Positions 26,778 through 35,340 of a DNA stretch of 64,000 nt are shown here, in pieces. Source of the DNA: Prevotella sp. khp7. Lineage in GTDB: Bacteria > Bacteroidota > Bacteroidia > Bacteroidales > Bacteroidaceae. A model generated the notes under the pieces. The model saw nothing but the letters and a program-made list of their open reading frames with translations. It was not told the DNA's origin and made no database searches. The stretch is taken from positions 290,622-354,621 of the forward strand of contig NZ_FOIV01000001.1 of the NCBI RefSeq assembly GCF_900109055.1, given 5' to 3'. The translations under genes and the position numbers were made by a program. Numbering within the stretch: the first letter of the stretch is position 1; every line of letters begins with the position of its first letter.

Positions 26778-27191
26778 TTAGAAGGGAAGATCCTCGTCAG
26801 TCTTTGAATCAACCTGTGGCTGCTCAGCAACGGGCTCAGGGGCCACCTGTGCATTCGTAGAAGACTTCGGCGTAAGCAGTTCCATATTGTCAGCCCATAT
26901 TTCCGTCATATAGCGTCGCTGTCCCTGCTTATCATCGTATGATGTATAGCGAATACGTCCTTCAATATAGAGTTTATCACCTTTATGGACATATTTCTCA
27001 ACAATCTCAGCAAGCCTACGCCAAAGAATCACATTATGCCAGTCTGTATGATCAGGTACCTGCGTACCATTCTGCAATGTATAGCCACGCTCTGTTGTGG
27101 CCAAACGAACACGTGCTACAGCCACTCCCTGGTCAACATAACGAATCTCAGGATCCTGGCCGACATTACCAATGAGCATTACCTTATTCAT
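26778..27191 (-). CDS. ssb: Single-stranded DNA-binding protein
   Basis: 137 residues with an OB fold (NKVMLIGNVGQDPEIRY at the N-terminus, WHNVILWRRLAEIVEKYVHKG ~51-71, LYIEGRIRYTSYDD) and the acidic tip DEDLPF at the C-terminus that binds partner proteins. Coats ssDNA in replication, recombination and repair. Sits between an unknown gene and gldE, in the Bacteroidota ssb-gldE arrangement, with 5- and 3-base gaps. Confidence 0.95.
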   Translation of the reverse strand: MNKVMLIGNVGQDPEIRYVDQGVAVARVRLATTERGYTLQNGTQVPDHTDWHNVILWRRLAEIVEKYVHKGDKLYIEGRIRYTSYDDKQGQRRYMTEIWADNMELLTPKSSTNAQVAPEPVAEQPQVDSKTDEDLPF

Positions 27192-27196
27192 AGTCG

Positions 27197-27739
27197 TTAC
27201 TGTTTAACTTTACCTAAATAACGGAATTTGAAGTTCTTTCCTTTAGCAGAAGGGAACTGACTGCGATCATCAACACGTTCTCTTAAATAATCAACAATCC
27301 GCTGATAGCAGTCCATACCCGAAATAGCCTTTACACGAGCAGAGAACTGAGTGTCACGATACTGGAATTTCCCAGTTCCGGGAACCAGAAGTACACGTTT
27401 AAATTCAAGCATACCTTCATACCATCCATAACACTCTTCAGTAAGACGGACAAGTGCCGGAGCAACAGGCTTGGCTTTGTTTTCTTCAGCAGGATGCAAA
27501 GCTTTCTTCTCCTTAAAATCCTGCATAGTAGCAGCGTCGGTCTTAATGATTATGAAATATACTCTTGGATGTATCTTATAACGTTTTGGATAGAAAATAT
27601 CACTGGCTACATATGCACGGATATCTTCCTCCAAAAGCGGGTTCATCTCGATTTCCTCAATTGAGCTAAGAAACTCAATAGCATCATCAACTGTAGAAAC
27701 TAACGTTTCACGGTCAAAATATCTTAAATATAAATTCAT
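27197..27739 (-). CDS. Conserved-looking protein of unknown function in the ssb operon
   Basis: 180 residues, soluble, no signal or membrane segment. Features include an acidic N-terminal half (DAIEFLSSIEEIEMNPLLEEDI), YVASDIFYPKRYKIHPRVYF in the middle and a basic C-terminus (AKGKNFKFRYLGKVKQ). I do not recognise the family. Its ATG is only 31 bases downstream of a tRNA-Gly with no -7 box between, so it is probably transcribed from the tRNA promoter. Position before ssb may hint at DNA metabolism, which is inference only. Confidence 0.7.
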   Translation of the reverse strand: MNLYLRYFDRETLVSTVDDAIEFLSSIEEIEMNPLLEEDIRAYVASDIFYPKRYKIHPRVYFIIIKTDAATMQDFKEKKALHPAEENKAKPVAPALVRLTEECYGWYEGMLEFKRVLLVPGTGKFQYRDTQFSARVKAISGMDCYQRIVDYLRERVDDRSQFPSAKGKNFKFRYLGKVKQ

Positions 27740-27770
27740 TTGAAAAAGATTGTTGTTTTCCTAATAAAAG

Positions 27771-27843
27771 AGCGGAAAACGGGACTCGGACCCGCGACCC
27801 CAACCTTGGCAAGGTTGTGCTCTACCAACTGAGCTATTTCCGC
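27771..27843 (-). tRNA. tRNA-Gly (GCC), copy 2
   Basis: Acceptor GCGGAAA/TTTCCGC on the minus strand, anticodon loop TTGCCAA giving GCC, T-arm CGGGTCCGAGTCCCG, discriminator U. Identical to the copy at 28100-28172. CCA not encoded. Confidence 0.94.
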
Positions 27844-27857
27844 ATTATTCCAAAAAG

Positions 27858-27941
27858 TGAAGAGGAGGAGACTCGAACTCCCACGTCGCAATTGACACTA
27901 CCCCCTCAAAGTAGCGCGTCTACCAATTCCGCCACCTCTCC
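27858..27941 (-). tRNA. tRNA-Leu (GAG)
   Basis: Acceptor GGAGAGG/CCTCTTC, D-arm TGGCGGAATTGGTAGACGC, anticodon loop TTGAGGG with GAG, long variable arm, T-arm GGGAGTTCGAGTCTCC. Confidence 0.93.
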
Positions 27942-27965
27942 AACAAAACGCTGAATAAAAAAGAG

Positions 27966-28047
27966 TGCCCAGAACAGGACTCGAACCTGCACGCCTCGCG
28001 GCACACGCACCTGAAACGTGCGCGTCTACCAATTCCGCCACCTGGGC
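27966..28047 (-). tRNA. tRNA-Leu (CAG)
   Basis: Acceptor GCCCAGG/TCTGGGC, leucine-type D-arm, anticodon stem CACGT/GCGTG around TTCAGGT (anticodon CAG), long variable arm, T-arm CAGGTTCGAGTCCTG. Confidence 0.93.
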
Positions 28048-28099
28048 ATTTTTAATCATTAAGGCCAATCCTTAATGTCTCTTTTTTGTTCAACAAGTG

Positions 28100-28172
28100 A
28101 GCGGAAAACGGGACTCGGACCCGCGACCCCAACCTTGGCAAGGTTGTGCTCTACCAACTGAGCTATTTCCGC
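28100..28172 (-). tRNA. tRNA-Gly (GCC), copy 1
   Basis: Same sequence as the copy at 27771-27843. It is the first tRNA of the four-gene array (Gly, Leu-CAG, Leu-GAG, Gly). Confidence 0.94.
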
Positions 28173-28213
28173 GTTTTTTCATCCTTGTGGAAGGCATTTC
28201 TCTAAATGCGAGT

Positions 28214-28245
28214 GCAAAGGTAATGCTTTTTTCGGAACTGGCAAA
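28214..28245 (-). promoter_or_regulatory. Promoter of the Gly-Leu-Leu-Gly tRNA array
   Basis: Minus strand TTTG (28245-28242), 19-base spacer, TACCTTTGC (28222-28214). The 33-base block 28213-28245, spacer included, is identical to the tRNA-Asp promoter at 32853-32885. Confidence 0.8.
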
Positions 28246-28307
28246 TTTTTTAGAGACTTTTTTTCGAAAAAAGTGCCATTTTATCGAAAAAAGGCCGTTT
28301 TCGAGGC

Positions 28308-29426
28308 CTAATCCATACGATTACGGTAGTCTTCATAGCAAAAACGTCTCAAAATCTCCAATGTTCCGTCTTCACGAAGCATACCGATTGCGGGATGTGA
28401 AATTCCGTTAAAAGTGTTCGTTTTAACAGTTGTATAGTGAATCATATCCTCAAAAATCACTTCTTCACCAATTTCCAATTCGTGATCAAACTGCCAACTG
28501 CTCATAAAATCACCACTCAGGCAACTGTTACCACCAAGTCGGTAAACATGCTCACCCGATTCAGAATCTATATGGTTGGCAAAACGCACTTCCGGATAAT
28601 ATGGCATTTCCAGGCAATCCGGCATATGGCATGTGAAACTTACATCTAATATGGCGGTACGGATACCTTTATCTTCTACTACATCAACAACGTGAGAAAC
28701 CAGCGGTCCCGTTTGCCACGCAAAAGCACTCCCTGGTTCAAGAATAATCTTCAGCCAAGGATAACGCTCATGAAACTGCTTCATCATCTGAATCAGCAAA
28801 TCGACATCATAATCTTTACGGGTCATCAGATGTCCGCCTCCGAAATTAATCCACTTCAGCTGAGGGAACCACCGCGAGAACTTCTCTTCGATATGCGCCA
28901 AAGAGCGCTGGAACACATCCGCCCCACTCTCACAATGACAATGACAATGGAATCCTTCGATAGCATCAGGAAGTATTTCCGGCAACTTATCCGCAGACAC
29001 GCCAAAACGGGTTCCTGGCGCACAAGGATTATATAATAATGTCTCCACCTCAGAATATTCGGGATTTATACGCAATCCCAGCGAGCAATTCTTAGCACGA
29101 TCGTGAAAACGCTCATACTGCGACAGTGAGTTAAACGTCAGATGCGACGAACAGCGCACTATCTCATCAAACTCATCATCCGTATAAGCTGGAGAATAAG
29201 TATGTGCCAGAGCACCAAACTCCTCAAAAGCCAGACGGGCTTCGGAGAGCGAGCTTGCCGTCGTGCTGTTGATGTACTCTCTGAAAATGGGAAACGTCTT
29301 CCATAAGGCGAAAGCCTTGAAAGCAAGTATAATCTCTATATCGGCTTTCGCCGCAACATCAGCAATGAGTGTGAGGTTGCGGCGAAGTTTCTTCTCTTCT
29401 ATAATATAAATAGGTGTAGACATCAT
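28308..29426 (-). CDS. nspC: Carboxynorspermidine (carboxyspermidine) decarboxylase
   Basis: 372 residues, PLP fold-type III. The PLP lysine lies in ILAFKAFALWKTF (~34); downstream are NSTTASSLSEARLA, the glycine-rich INFGGGHLMTR (~185) and the LEPGSAFAWQTG phosphate-binding segment. NspC makes spermidine or norspermidine in the alternative polyamine pathway used by Bacteroidales. The ATG at 29426 overlaps the kinase stop (ATGA); the next ATG at 29423 is equally possible. No carboxynorspermidine dehydrogenase gene is adjacent. Transcribed from the upstream kinase promoter. Confidence 0.92.
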   Translation of the reverse strand: MMSTPIYIIEEKKLRRNLTLIADVAAKADIEIILAFKAFALWKTFPIFREYINSTTASSLSEARLAFEEFGALAHTYSPAYTDDEFDEIVRCSSHLTFNSLSQYERFHDRAKNCSLGLRINPEYSEVETLLYNPCAPGTRFGVSADKLPEILPDAIEGFHCHCHCESGADVFQRSLAHIEEKFSRWFPQLKWINFGGGHLMTRKDYDVDLLIQMMKQFHERYPWLKIILEPGSAFAWQTGPLVSHVVDVVEDKGIRTAILDVSFTCHMPDCLEMPYYPEVRFANHIDSESGEHVYRLGGNSCLSGDFMSSWQFDHELEIGEEVIFEDMIHYTTVKTNTFNGISHPAIGMLREDGTLEILRRFCYEDYRNRMD

Positions 29427-30565
29427 TTCTTTAATGGAATGGTAAAACTGAATGTACTGCCCTCTCCTTCGACAGACTCCACATAGCAGTCGCCGCCGTT
29501 TTTGCGGGCAAAATCCTGACATAGCTGAAGACCGAGTCCTGACCCTTCTTCACCGCCAGTACCATAAGTAGTCTCTCCCTTATGGAAGATAGAGCCGATA
29601 CGGTCTGCAGCAATTCCGACGCCATGATCGCAAACGCTCACTTTCGCGAAATCGCCCTCAGAGTTTGCGGCAATCTCTATTGAAGAATCTTCTGGCGAGA
29701 ACTTGATGGCATTTGAGAGGAAGTTTCGGAGTACCGTTTTTACCATATCGTTGTCAGCAACAACCATGATGGGAGATGAAGGCATCTTTAACTCAAGTTT
29801 GATACGCTTTGTAGCAGCAATCATCTCATACACATCTACGACACCAGGAATAATATCGTTCAGATCCAGGTCTTGCACAACGACGCTCAAACGTCCCGTC
29901 TGACTCTTAGTCCATTTCAACAGGTTATCAAGCAGATCGTGAACCTCCTCCGACTCTTTGTTTGCCTTATCAAGCAGTTCGAAGAGTTCCGGGCCAACCT
30001 GTTCTGGTGTTGTAGAGGCAACTACCAGATTAAGCACCATACGGATGCTGGCCATTGGCGAACGGAGATCATGAGCAATTACCGAATACATCTTATCACG
30101 ATTGCTCAGTGTCGTACGGAGCTCGTTGTTCTGCTGTTCAATAATACGTTTTGCGGCAACCAGTGATATCTGTTGCATCACACGCATCACCAGTTCCTCC
30201 TTGTTGAACGGCTTTGTCAAGAAGTCGCTTGCGCCCACCTTAAAACCGTGAACCAGATCCTGCGGTGTATTCAGAGCTGTCAGGAAAATAATAGGAATAT
30301 CTTTTGTTTCAGGGTCCTTCTTCAGCACCACGGCAACATCGAAACCGCTCATATCCGGCATCATTACATCGAGCAGTATCAGATCAGGACGTTCCTTACG
30401 AGCCTGCTCAATAGCCGTATTACCATTATTAGCCGTACAAACTTGGAACTTTTCATTTGTCAACAGAATCTTCAGCAACAACACATTGCTGACGACATCG
30501 TCGACAATCAATATCTTATACTCACTACGATTTATTTTTGATTCAAGCGTTTCTTCTGTTTCCAT
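29423..30565 (-). CDS. Response regulator-histidine kinase hybrid (REC-HisKA-HATPase)
   Basis: 380 residues, cytosolic (no membrane segment). An N-terminal receiver domain (KILIVDDVVSN; phospho-Asp in DLILLDVMMPDMSG; Lys in FLTKPFNKEELV) is followed by a HisKA dimerisation domain with the phospho-His in VIAHDLRSPMASIR (~157) and an HATPase domain (NFLSNAIKFSP, DHGVGIA, GSGLGLQLCQDF). The receiver-first order means the kinase itself receives phosphate input. An upstream in-frame start was rejected because it would sit at the -7 box (30594). Co-transcribed with nspC; signal unknown. Confidence 0.9.
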   Translation of the reverse strand: METEETLESKINRSEYKILIVDDVVSNVLLLKILLTNEKFQVCTANNGNTAIEQARKERPDLILLDVMMPDMSGFDVAVVLKKDPETKDIPIIFLTALNTPQDLVHGFKVGASDFLTKPFNKEELVMRVMQQISLVAAKRIIEQQNNELRTTLSNRDKMYSVIAHDLRSPMASIRMVLNLVVASTTPEQVGPELFELLDKANKESEEVHDLLDNLLKWTKSQTGRLSVVVQDLDLNDIIPGVVDVYEMIAATKRIKLELKMPSSPIMVVADNDMVKTVLRNFLSNAIKFSPEDSSIEIAANSEGDFAKVSVCDHGVGIAADRIGSIFHKGETTYGTGGEEGSGLGLQLCQDFARKNGGDCYVESVEGEGSTFSFTIPLKK

Positions 30566-30593
30566 TCCGGTCAGTAATAGTGCATTAACGGAT

Positions 30594-30602
30594 GCAAAAA
30601 TA
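30594..30602 (-). promoter_or_regulatory. -7 box of the kinase-nspC operon
   Basis: TATTTTTGC on the minus strand, about 29 bases upstream of the kinase ATG. Confidence 0.6.
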
Positions 30603-30653
30603 GTGCAATTAATTTGAACCACCAAATTATCGCACTATTTTTTAACGGATTTT

Positions 30654-32498
30654 TTATTCTACAGTCACCGATTTTGCTAGATTTCTGGGCTGATCCACGT
30701 TCTTTCCTTTACATACAGCCACATGATAAGCCAACAGCTGTAGCGGAATCGTGGCCACCAAAGGCTCCAGACACTCCAGCACATCAGGCAACTCTATCAC
30801 TTCATCAACAATCTTCGAGATCGTGTCGTCGCCTTTCGATACCAAAGCAATCACCCTACCCTGACGGGCCTTGATTTCCTGAATGTTCGAGAGAACTTTT
30901 TCGTACATCGCATTATGAGTAGCAATCACGACTACAGGCATATCCGAATCAATCAGCGCAATCGGACCATGCTTCATCTCAGCAGCGGGATAGCCTTCAG
31001 CATGAATATACGAGATTTCTTTCAGCTTCAAGGCTCCCTCAAGTGCCACAGGATAAGAATAGCCTCGTCCGAGATACAGGAAGTTGTGAGCATAGGTGAA
31101 GGTACGCGCCAGATCAGCCACTTTCTCGTTAGTCTTCAGAACCTCACGGATCTTATCGGGAATTTCACTCAGTTCCTTGACAATCTTCAGATACTCATCT
31201 CTGTGGATAGTACCCTTAGCTTCACCCATCGCCAACGCGATCATCGTCAACACAGTCACCTGACCAGTAAACGCTTTTGTCGAAGCCACACCGATCTCAG
31301 GTCCTACGTGAATATAAGTACCCGTATCTGTTGCTCTTGGGATACTGCTACCGATTGCATTACAGATACCATAGATAAATGCACCCTTCGATTTAGCCAG
31401 CTGAACGGCAGCCAGCGTATCTGCGGTTTCACCACTCTGGGAGATGGCAATCACGATATCATCTTTTGTTACAACCGGGTTTCTATATCTGAACTCGCTG
31501 GCATACTCCACTTCCACAGGAATACGACAGAGACTCTCTATAATCTGCTTACCTATCAGACCAGCATGCCAAGAGGTACCACAAGCCACGATAACGACGC
31601 GCTTAGCATTCAGAAGTTGTCTGCGATAATCGATTAATGCAGAAAGCGTTACGTGATTAGCTTCAACATTCACGCGACCACGCATACAGTTGGTCAGGCA
31701 CTCGGGCTGCTCAAAGATTTCCTTCAGCATGAAGTGCGGATAACCGCCTTTCTCAATCTGTCCCAGATCGAGGTCTACGGTCTTCACCGTCAGCTCCTGC
31801 TCTTCACCAAGAATACTTACAACCTTCAGTTCCTCACCGCGACGGATGACAGCGATGTTACCATCCTCCAGATACACCACTTTATCGGTATATTCCACGA
31901 TAGGACTGGCGTCGGAACCCAGGAAGAACTCATCCTCACCGATACCAACCACCAGCGGACTCTGCTTACGGGCTGCAATAATCTGATCGGGATCGCGCTT
32001 ATCAAGCACAGCAATAGCGTAGGCACCGATTACCTGATAGAGAGCCACCTGGACAGCAGTCAACAAGTCGAGCTGCTTGTGCTCCTTGATATATTCTATC
32101 AGCTGCACCAATACCTCCGTATCAGTATCTGAGACGAATTTCACGCCCTTAGCCTGTAAGTTAGCCTTCAGGTCGGCATAGTTCTCAATGATACCGTTAT
32201 GGATAATGGCCAGATTGTGGGATTCAGAATAATGCGGATGGGCATTCACAGAAGAAGGTTCACCATGAGTAGCCCAACGTGTATGAGCGATACCCACCGT
32301 ACCGCTGACGTTTTTATCGCTGCAGTACTCGACCAGGTTGTCCACCTTTCCTTTGGTCTTATATACATTCAGAGCCGCATCGCTGTTAATCAACGCCACG
32401 CCAGCACTGTCATAGCCGCGATACTCCAATCTGCGAAGACCTTTAATAAGAATCGGGAATGCTTCCTTCTTTCCAATATAACCTACAATTCCACACAT
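30654..32498 (-). CDS. glmS: Glutamine-fructose-6-phosphate aminotransferase (isomerizing)
   Basis: 614 residues, full length. N-terminal glutaminase with the nucleophile Cys2 (MCGIVGYIGKKEAFP), GYDSAGVAL and THGEPSSVNAHPH; two SIS isomerase domains with CGTSWHAG (~306), SQSGETADT (~352) and the C-terminal NLAKSVTVE. Makes glucosamine-6-phosphate, the first step to UDP-GlcNAc for peptidoglycan and LPS. I see no glmS ribozyme in the short leader. Own promoter at 32541. Confidence 0.97.
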   Translation of the reverse strand: MCGIVGYIGKKEAFPILIKGLRRLEYRGYDSAGVALINSDAALNVYKTKGKVDNLVEYCSDKNVSGTVGIAHTRWATHGEPSSVNAHPHYSESHNLAIIHNGIIENYADLKANLQAKGVKFVSDTDTEVLVQLIEYIKEHKQLDLLTAVQVALYQVIGAYAIAVLDKRDPDQIIAARKQSPLVVGIGEDEFFLGSDASPIVEYTDKVVYLEDGNIAVIRRGEELKVVSILGEEQELTVKTVDLDLGQIEKGGYPHFMLKEIFEQPECLTNCMRGRVNVEANHVTLSALIDYRRQLLNAKRVVIVACGTSWHAGLIGKQIIESLCRIPVEVEYASEFRYRNPVVTKDDIVIAISQSGETADTLAAVQLAKSKGAFIYGICNAIGSSIPRATDTGTYIHVGPEIGVASTKAFTGQVTVLTMIALAMGEAKGTIHRDEYLKIVKELSEIPDKIREVLKTNEKVADLARTFTYAHNFLYLGRGYSYPVALEGALKLKEISYIHAEGYPAAEMKHGPIALIDSDMPVVVIATHNAMYEKVLSNIQEIKARQGRVIALVSKGDDTISKIVDEVIELPDVLECLEPLVATIPLQLLAYHVAVCKGKNVDQPRNLAKSVTVE

Positions 32499-32540
32499 AA
32501 TGGCAATTTACTTTTTGTCGTTTATAATTGTATTTTGGGT

Positions 32541-32549
32541 GCAAAATTA
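32541..32549 (-). promoter_or_regulatory. -7 box of glmS
   Basis: TAATTTTGC on the minus strand, about 42 bases upstream of the ATG. Confidence 0.6.
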
Positions 32550-32612
32550 CTAAAAAGCCATTTATTCACCAAGCATTTTGCATAAAAATTTAAGAAAAAG
32601 GTGACATAAAAA

Positions 32613-32644
32613 CAAAAGACCCATCAGAATCTCTCTGACGGGCC
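32613..32644 (-). terminator. Terminator of the tRNA-Asp pair
   Basis: On the minus strand GGCCCGTCAGA / TCTGATGGGTC form an imperfect stem followed by TTTTGTTTTT, just after the second tRNA-Asp. Confidence 0.75.
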
Positions 32645-32649
32645 TTCCG

Positions 32650-32723
32650 CGGTGCGTACGAGATTCGAACTCGTGACCTCCTGCGTGACAGGCAGGCATT
32701 CTAACCTACTGAACTAACGCACC
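32650..32723 (-). tRNA. tRNA-Asp (GTC), copy 2
   Basis: Acceptor GGTGCGT/ACGCACC, anticodon loop CTGTCAC giving GUC, T-arm CGAGTTCGAATCTCG, discriminator G. Identical to the copy at 32753-32826. Confidence 0.95.
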
Positions 32724-32752
32724 AAACCTATGGAACGAATGAAAAAAAACTG

Positions 32753-32826
32753 CGGTGCGTACGAGATTCGAACTCGTGACCTCCTGCGTGACAGGCAGGC
32801 ATTCTAACCTACTGAACTAACGCACC
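32753..32826 (-). tRNA. tRNA-Asp (GTC), copy 1
   Basis: Same sequence as its neighbour 29 bases downstream; the pair shares one promoter and one terminator. Confidence 0.95.
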
Positions 32827-32853
32827 AGAAAGCACTCTTCCTTATTAGCGGGT

Positions 32854-32885
32854 GCAAAGGTAATGCTTTTTTCGGAACTGGCAAA
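32854..32885 (-). promoter_or_regulatory. Promoter of the tRNA-Asp pair
   Basis: Minus strand TTTG (32885-32882), 19-base spacer, TACCTTTGC (32862-32854). Spacer identical to that of the other tRNA array promoter at 28214-28245. Confidence 0.8.
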
Positions 32886-32924
32886 ACATTTTCGGGATTT
32901 TTTTGAATGAAACCCTCATTTTTT

Positions 32925-33440
32925 TCAAAATACCAGTTGCATAAGGGCTGCATCACGATATTCGCGGCCATCATAGAGCCAATCTTTGATCTTTACTGCT
33001 GCCACGTAGCCCATCTTCCCGAACAGACTCATCGACCCTTCGTTGCGCATATCCACGAACGCGAACAGCTGATGGAGATGGAGCACATTCAGCGCATAGT
33101 CGGCTATTTGTTGCAAAGTGCTGCTACCATAGCCTCTTCTCCGATACGCGTCGAGAATGATGAGTCCCACCTCAGCGCGACAGTTCCCCGGATCGAAGTT
33201 CACCACATCCACGATGCCCACGATCTCGCCTTCCTCGTTCTCCACCATCATCCTTACCTGGCGGTCCACATAGATATCGTCAGCAGCGTTGGCAATATAG
33301 TCGTGAAGCGTATAGCGCGAATAAGGCACGTTGCTGGCGCCCACGTTCCACAACTTCATGTCGTTCTCAATCCTGTAGAGCAGATCCAGATCCTCTGGCT
33401 CGATGGCTCTCAGCCTTACTTTGGCTTTATTATTGTTCAT
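32925..33440 (-). CDS. GNAT-family N-acetyltransferase (SpeG-like)
   Basis: 171 residues. GNAT fold with the acetyl-CoA-binding motif DAYRRRGYGSSTLQ (~107-120, consensus RxxGxG/A) and the later FVDMRNEGSMSLFGKMGYV. N-terminal VRLRAIEPEDLDLLYRIEND resembles spermidine or ribosomal-protein acetyltransferases. Substrate unknown. Last gene of the engB/ABC-F-recR-GT2 run; its start overlaps the GT2 stop by four bases. Confidence 0.85.
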   Translation of the reverse strand: MNNNKAKVRLRAIEPEDLDLLYRIENDMKLWNVGASNVPYSRYTLHDYIANAADDIYVDRQVRMMVENEEGEIVGIVDVVNFDPGNCRAEVGLIILDAYRRRGYGSSTLQQIADYALNVLHLHQLFAFVDMRNEGSMSLFGKMGYVAAVKIKDWLYDGREYRDAALMQLVF

Positions 33441-34273
33441 AAATGCAGTTTTTTACGTAAGATATCCATCAGCGCGATACCAGCCCTGAAATAGATGGCC
33501 GTCTTGATGGGGATGGTATAGAACACGCTCAGATGACTATAATGCTTTCTGAAGAAGATGAGCATGGCCTGATAGAAGATGTGTACATATCTGTAATCCG
33601 TCTTCTGTGTCGAGCGCCCTTTATAGTGCGTGATGGGATAAGGCAGATACCAGTTTTCCCAACCGCCTTTCATCAGTCGATACGACAAGTCGATATCCTC
33701 GCCATACATAAAGAAGTCCTCGTCGAGCAGGCCCACCTCGTCGAGCGCCTTTCTGCGCAGCAGACAGAACGCCCCGCTGATGACCTCTATTCTCCCAGGC
33801 TCGTCCCACGAGAGGTGACTCATATAGTAACGCCTGGTGCAGCCCATCATTTTCAGAAACGACACCCAGGGTGTGGGCAAAGCCCTTCTCGATTCCGGGG
33901 CACGGGTCCCGTCTTCATTATGCATCATCACGCCAGCCCCACCCGCTTTCGTGTGGACGTCCATAAAGTCTGTCGCCTTTCGCAGCGTATCCTCACCCAC
34001 CACCGTGTCAGGATTCAGCAGCAGCACATACTCGCCCGAGGCCTGCCTGATGGCGATATTGTTGGCTCTGGCGAAGCCCACGTTCTTCTTGTTCTCGATC
34101 AGTCTCACCCAGGGGAAAGACCTCTTCACCATCGACACGCTATCGTCAGTCGAACAGTTGTCGACCACGAACACTTCCGCCTCGATTCCCTCGAGCGCCT
34201 TCTCCACACTCTGCAGACACTGCTTCAGATATGTGCTGACGTTATAGCTGACGACGACGATGCTCAGTTTCAT
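33437..34273 (-). CDS. Family 2 glycosyltransferase
   Basis: 278 residues. GT-A fold: KLSIVVVSYNVSTYLKQCL at the N-terminus, VVDNCSTDDS (~35), the NPDT metal-binding motif (~87), and the acceptor-side FFMYGEDIDLSYRLMKGGW (~187). The C-terminal ~50 residues are hydrophobic and basic and may touch the membrane. Resembles rhamnosyltransferase-type enzymes of envelope polysaccharide synthesis; donor and acceptor unknown. Overlaps both neighbours by four bases. Confidence 0.88.
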   Translation of the reverse strand: MKLSIVVVSYNVSTYLKQCLQSVEKALEGIEAEVFVVDNCSTDDSVSMVKRSFPWVRLIENKKNVGFARANNIAIRQASGEYVLLLNPDTVVGEDTLRKATDFMDVHTKAGGAGVMMHNEDGTRAPESRRALPTPWVSFLKMMGCTRRYYMSHLSWDEPGRIEVISGAFCLLRRKALDEVGLLDEDFFMYGEDIDLSYRLMKGGWENWYLPYPITHYKGRSTQKTDYRYVHIFYQAMLIFFRKHYSHLSVFYTIPIKTAIYFRAGIALMDILRKKLHL

Positions 34274-34698
34274 TTCTCCTCCTCAGTAGTCTCGGCGATA
34301 CAGCGGTTCATACTCGGATACACAAACGGCATACAGAGCAGCAGCATGATGCCCAGATAGCCGAAAGTAGTGTTCATATATATATAATATAATAATGTAT
34401 CCGCGAGCATAGGCACTTCGATGATCAGCAGACGAATCAGTCCCCACTTCATCATGGCCGCCTCCTTGCGCGTCACCAGGTCGTCGTGAACCGTCTTAAA
34501 CTTAAACAGCCTGAGCCCCAGGAAGGCAGCGCCCAGCGACACCAGTTCCATCACAAACGTCAGCAGAAACTCCGACTGCTTGTCTTCAGCCATCACGCCG
34601 CTCTCGAGCACCTCAGTCTCGAAGAGCACAATGAGCAGCAGCACCAAAGCCGCGATGCCCGCATAAACCAAAGTCAGACGCTTACTTACATTCTTCAT
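34270..34698 (-). CDS. Four-segment integral membrane protein, unknown
   Basis: 142 residues with about four hydrophobic segments (around 9-27, 46-62, 86-105, 112-130). Contains FKTVHDDLVTRKEAAMMKWG between the second and third. No family recognised with confidence. It lies between recR (24-base gap) and the GT2 gene (4-base overlap), so it is translated with the latter. Confidence 0.7.
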   Translation of the reverse strand: MKNVSKRLTLVYAGIAALVLLLIVLFETEVLESGVMAEDKQSEFLLTFVMELVSLGAAFLGLRLFKFKTVHDDLVTRKEAAMMKWGLIRLLIIEVPMLADTLLYYIYMNTTFGYLGIMLLLCMPFVYPSMNRCIAETTEEEK

Positions 34699-34722
34699 AT
34701 CCCTTTTGTTTTTGTTTTTACT

Positions 34723-35340
34723 TTATCTTTCTTCAAACAGCGTGCGGTTCATGATCGAGCGCCCCAGCGTCACCTCGTCGGTATACTCCAGCTCGTTGCC
34801 CACAGACACGCCTCTGGCAATCACGCTCACCTTGACGCCGAAAGCCGCCAGCTTACGATAGATGTAGAAGTTGGTCGTGTCGCCCTCCATCGTAGGACTG
34901 AGCGCCAGAATCACCTCCTTCACCTCACCCTCAGCCACACGCCTGATCAGCGAGTCGATCTCGATATCTCCGGGCCCGATGCCATCCATAGGCGAGATCA
35001 CGCCCCCCAGCACATGATAGAGTCCATGAAACTGTTGTGTGTTCTCTACCGCCATCACGTCCTGGATGTTCTCTACCACACACACCGTAGCCTTGTCCCT
35101 TCTGTGATCAGCGCAAATAGGACAAACGTCAGCATCGCTGATATTGTGGCACACGCTGCAGTACTTCACCTCGTGCTTCAGCTTGCTGATAGCTTCGGAA
35201 AACTGCTCCACGTCAGAATCCTCCTGACGCAGCATCCACAGAACCAGTCTCAGCGCCGTCTTGCGCCCGATGCCTGGCAACTTGGAGAATTCGGCTACCG
35301 CCTTCTCCAGTAATTGTGACGGATATTGTTGTTGAATCAT
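34723..35340 (-). CDS. recR: Recombination mediator protein RecR
   Basis: 205 residues. Helix-hairpin-helix ([20 protein letters not shown], ~18), the C4 zinc finger ([16 protein letters not shown], ~57-72) and a Toprim domain ([25 protein letters not shown]), in the usual order. Acts with RecO/RecF to load RecA at gaps. Overlaps the ABC-F gene stop by four bases. Confidence 0.95.
   Translation of the reverse strand: MIQQQYPSQLLEKAVAEFSKLPGIGRKTALRLVLWMLRQEDSDVEQFSEAISKLKHEVKYCSVCHNISDADVCPICADHRRDKATVCVVENIQDVMAVENTQQFHGLYHVLGGVISPMDGIGPGDIEIDSLIRRVAEGEVKEVILALSPTMEGDTTNFYIYRKLAAFGVKVSVIARGVSVGNELEYTDEVTLGRSIMNRTLFEER

Noticed and set aside
28057..28077. Hairpin CATTAAGG/CCTTAATG between tRNA-Leu and tRNA-Gly as a terminator
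   Set aside because: The T-run is on the plus strand where there is no gene; on the minus strand no U-run follows, so it is more likely a processing structure.
30594..32653. glmS ribozyme or riboswitch
   Set aside because: The glmS leader is about 35-40 bases, too short for the glmS ribozyme.
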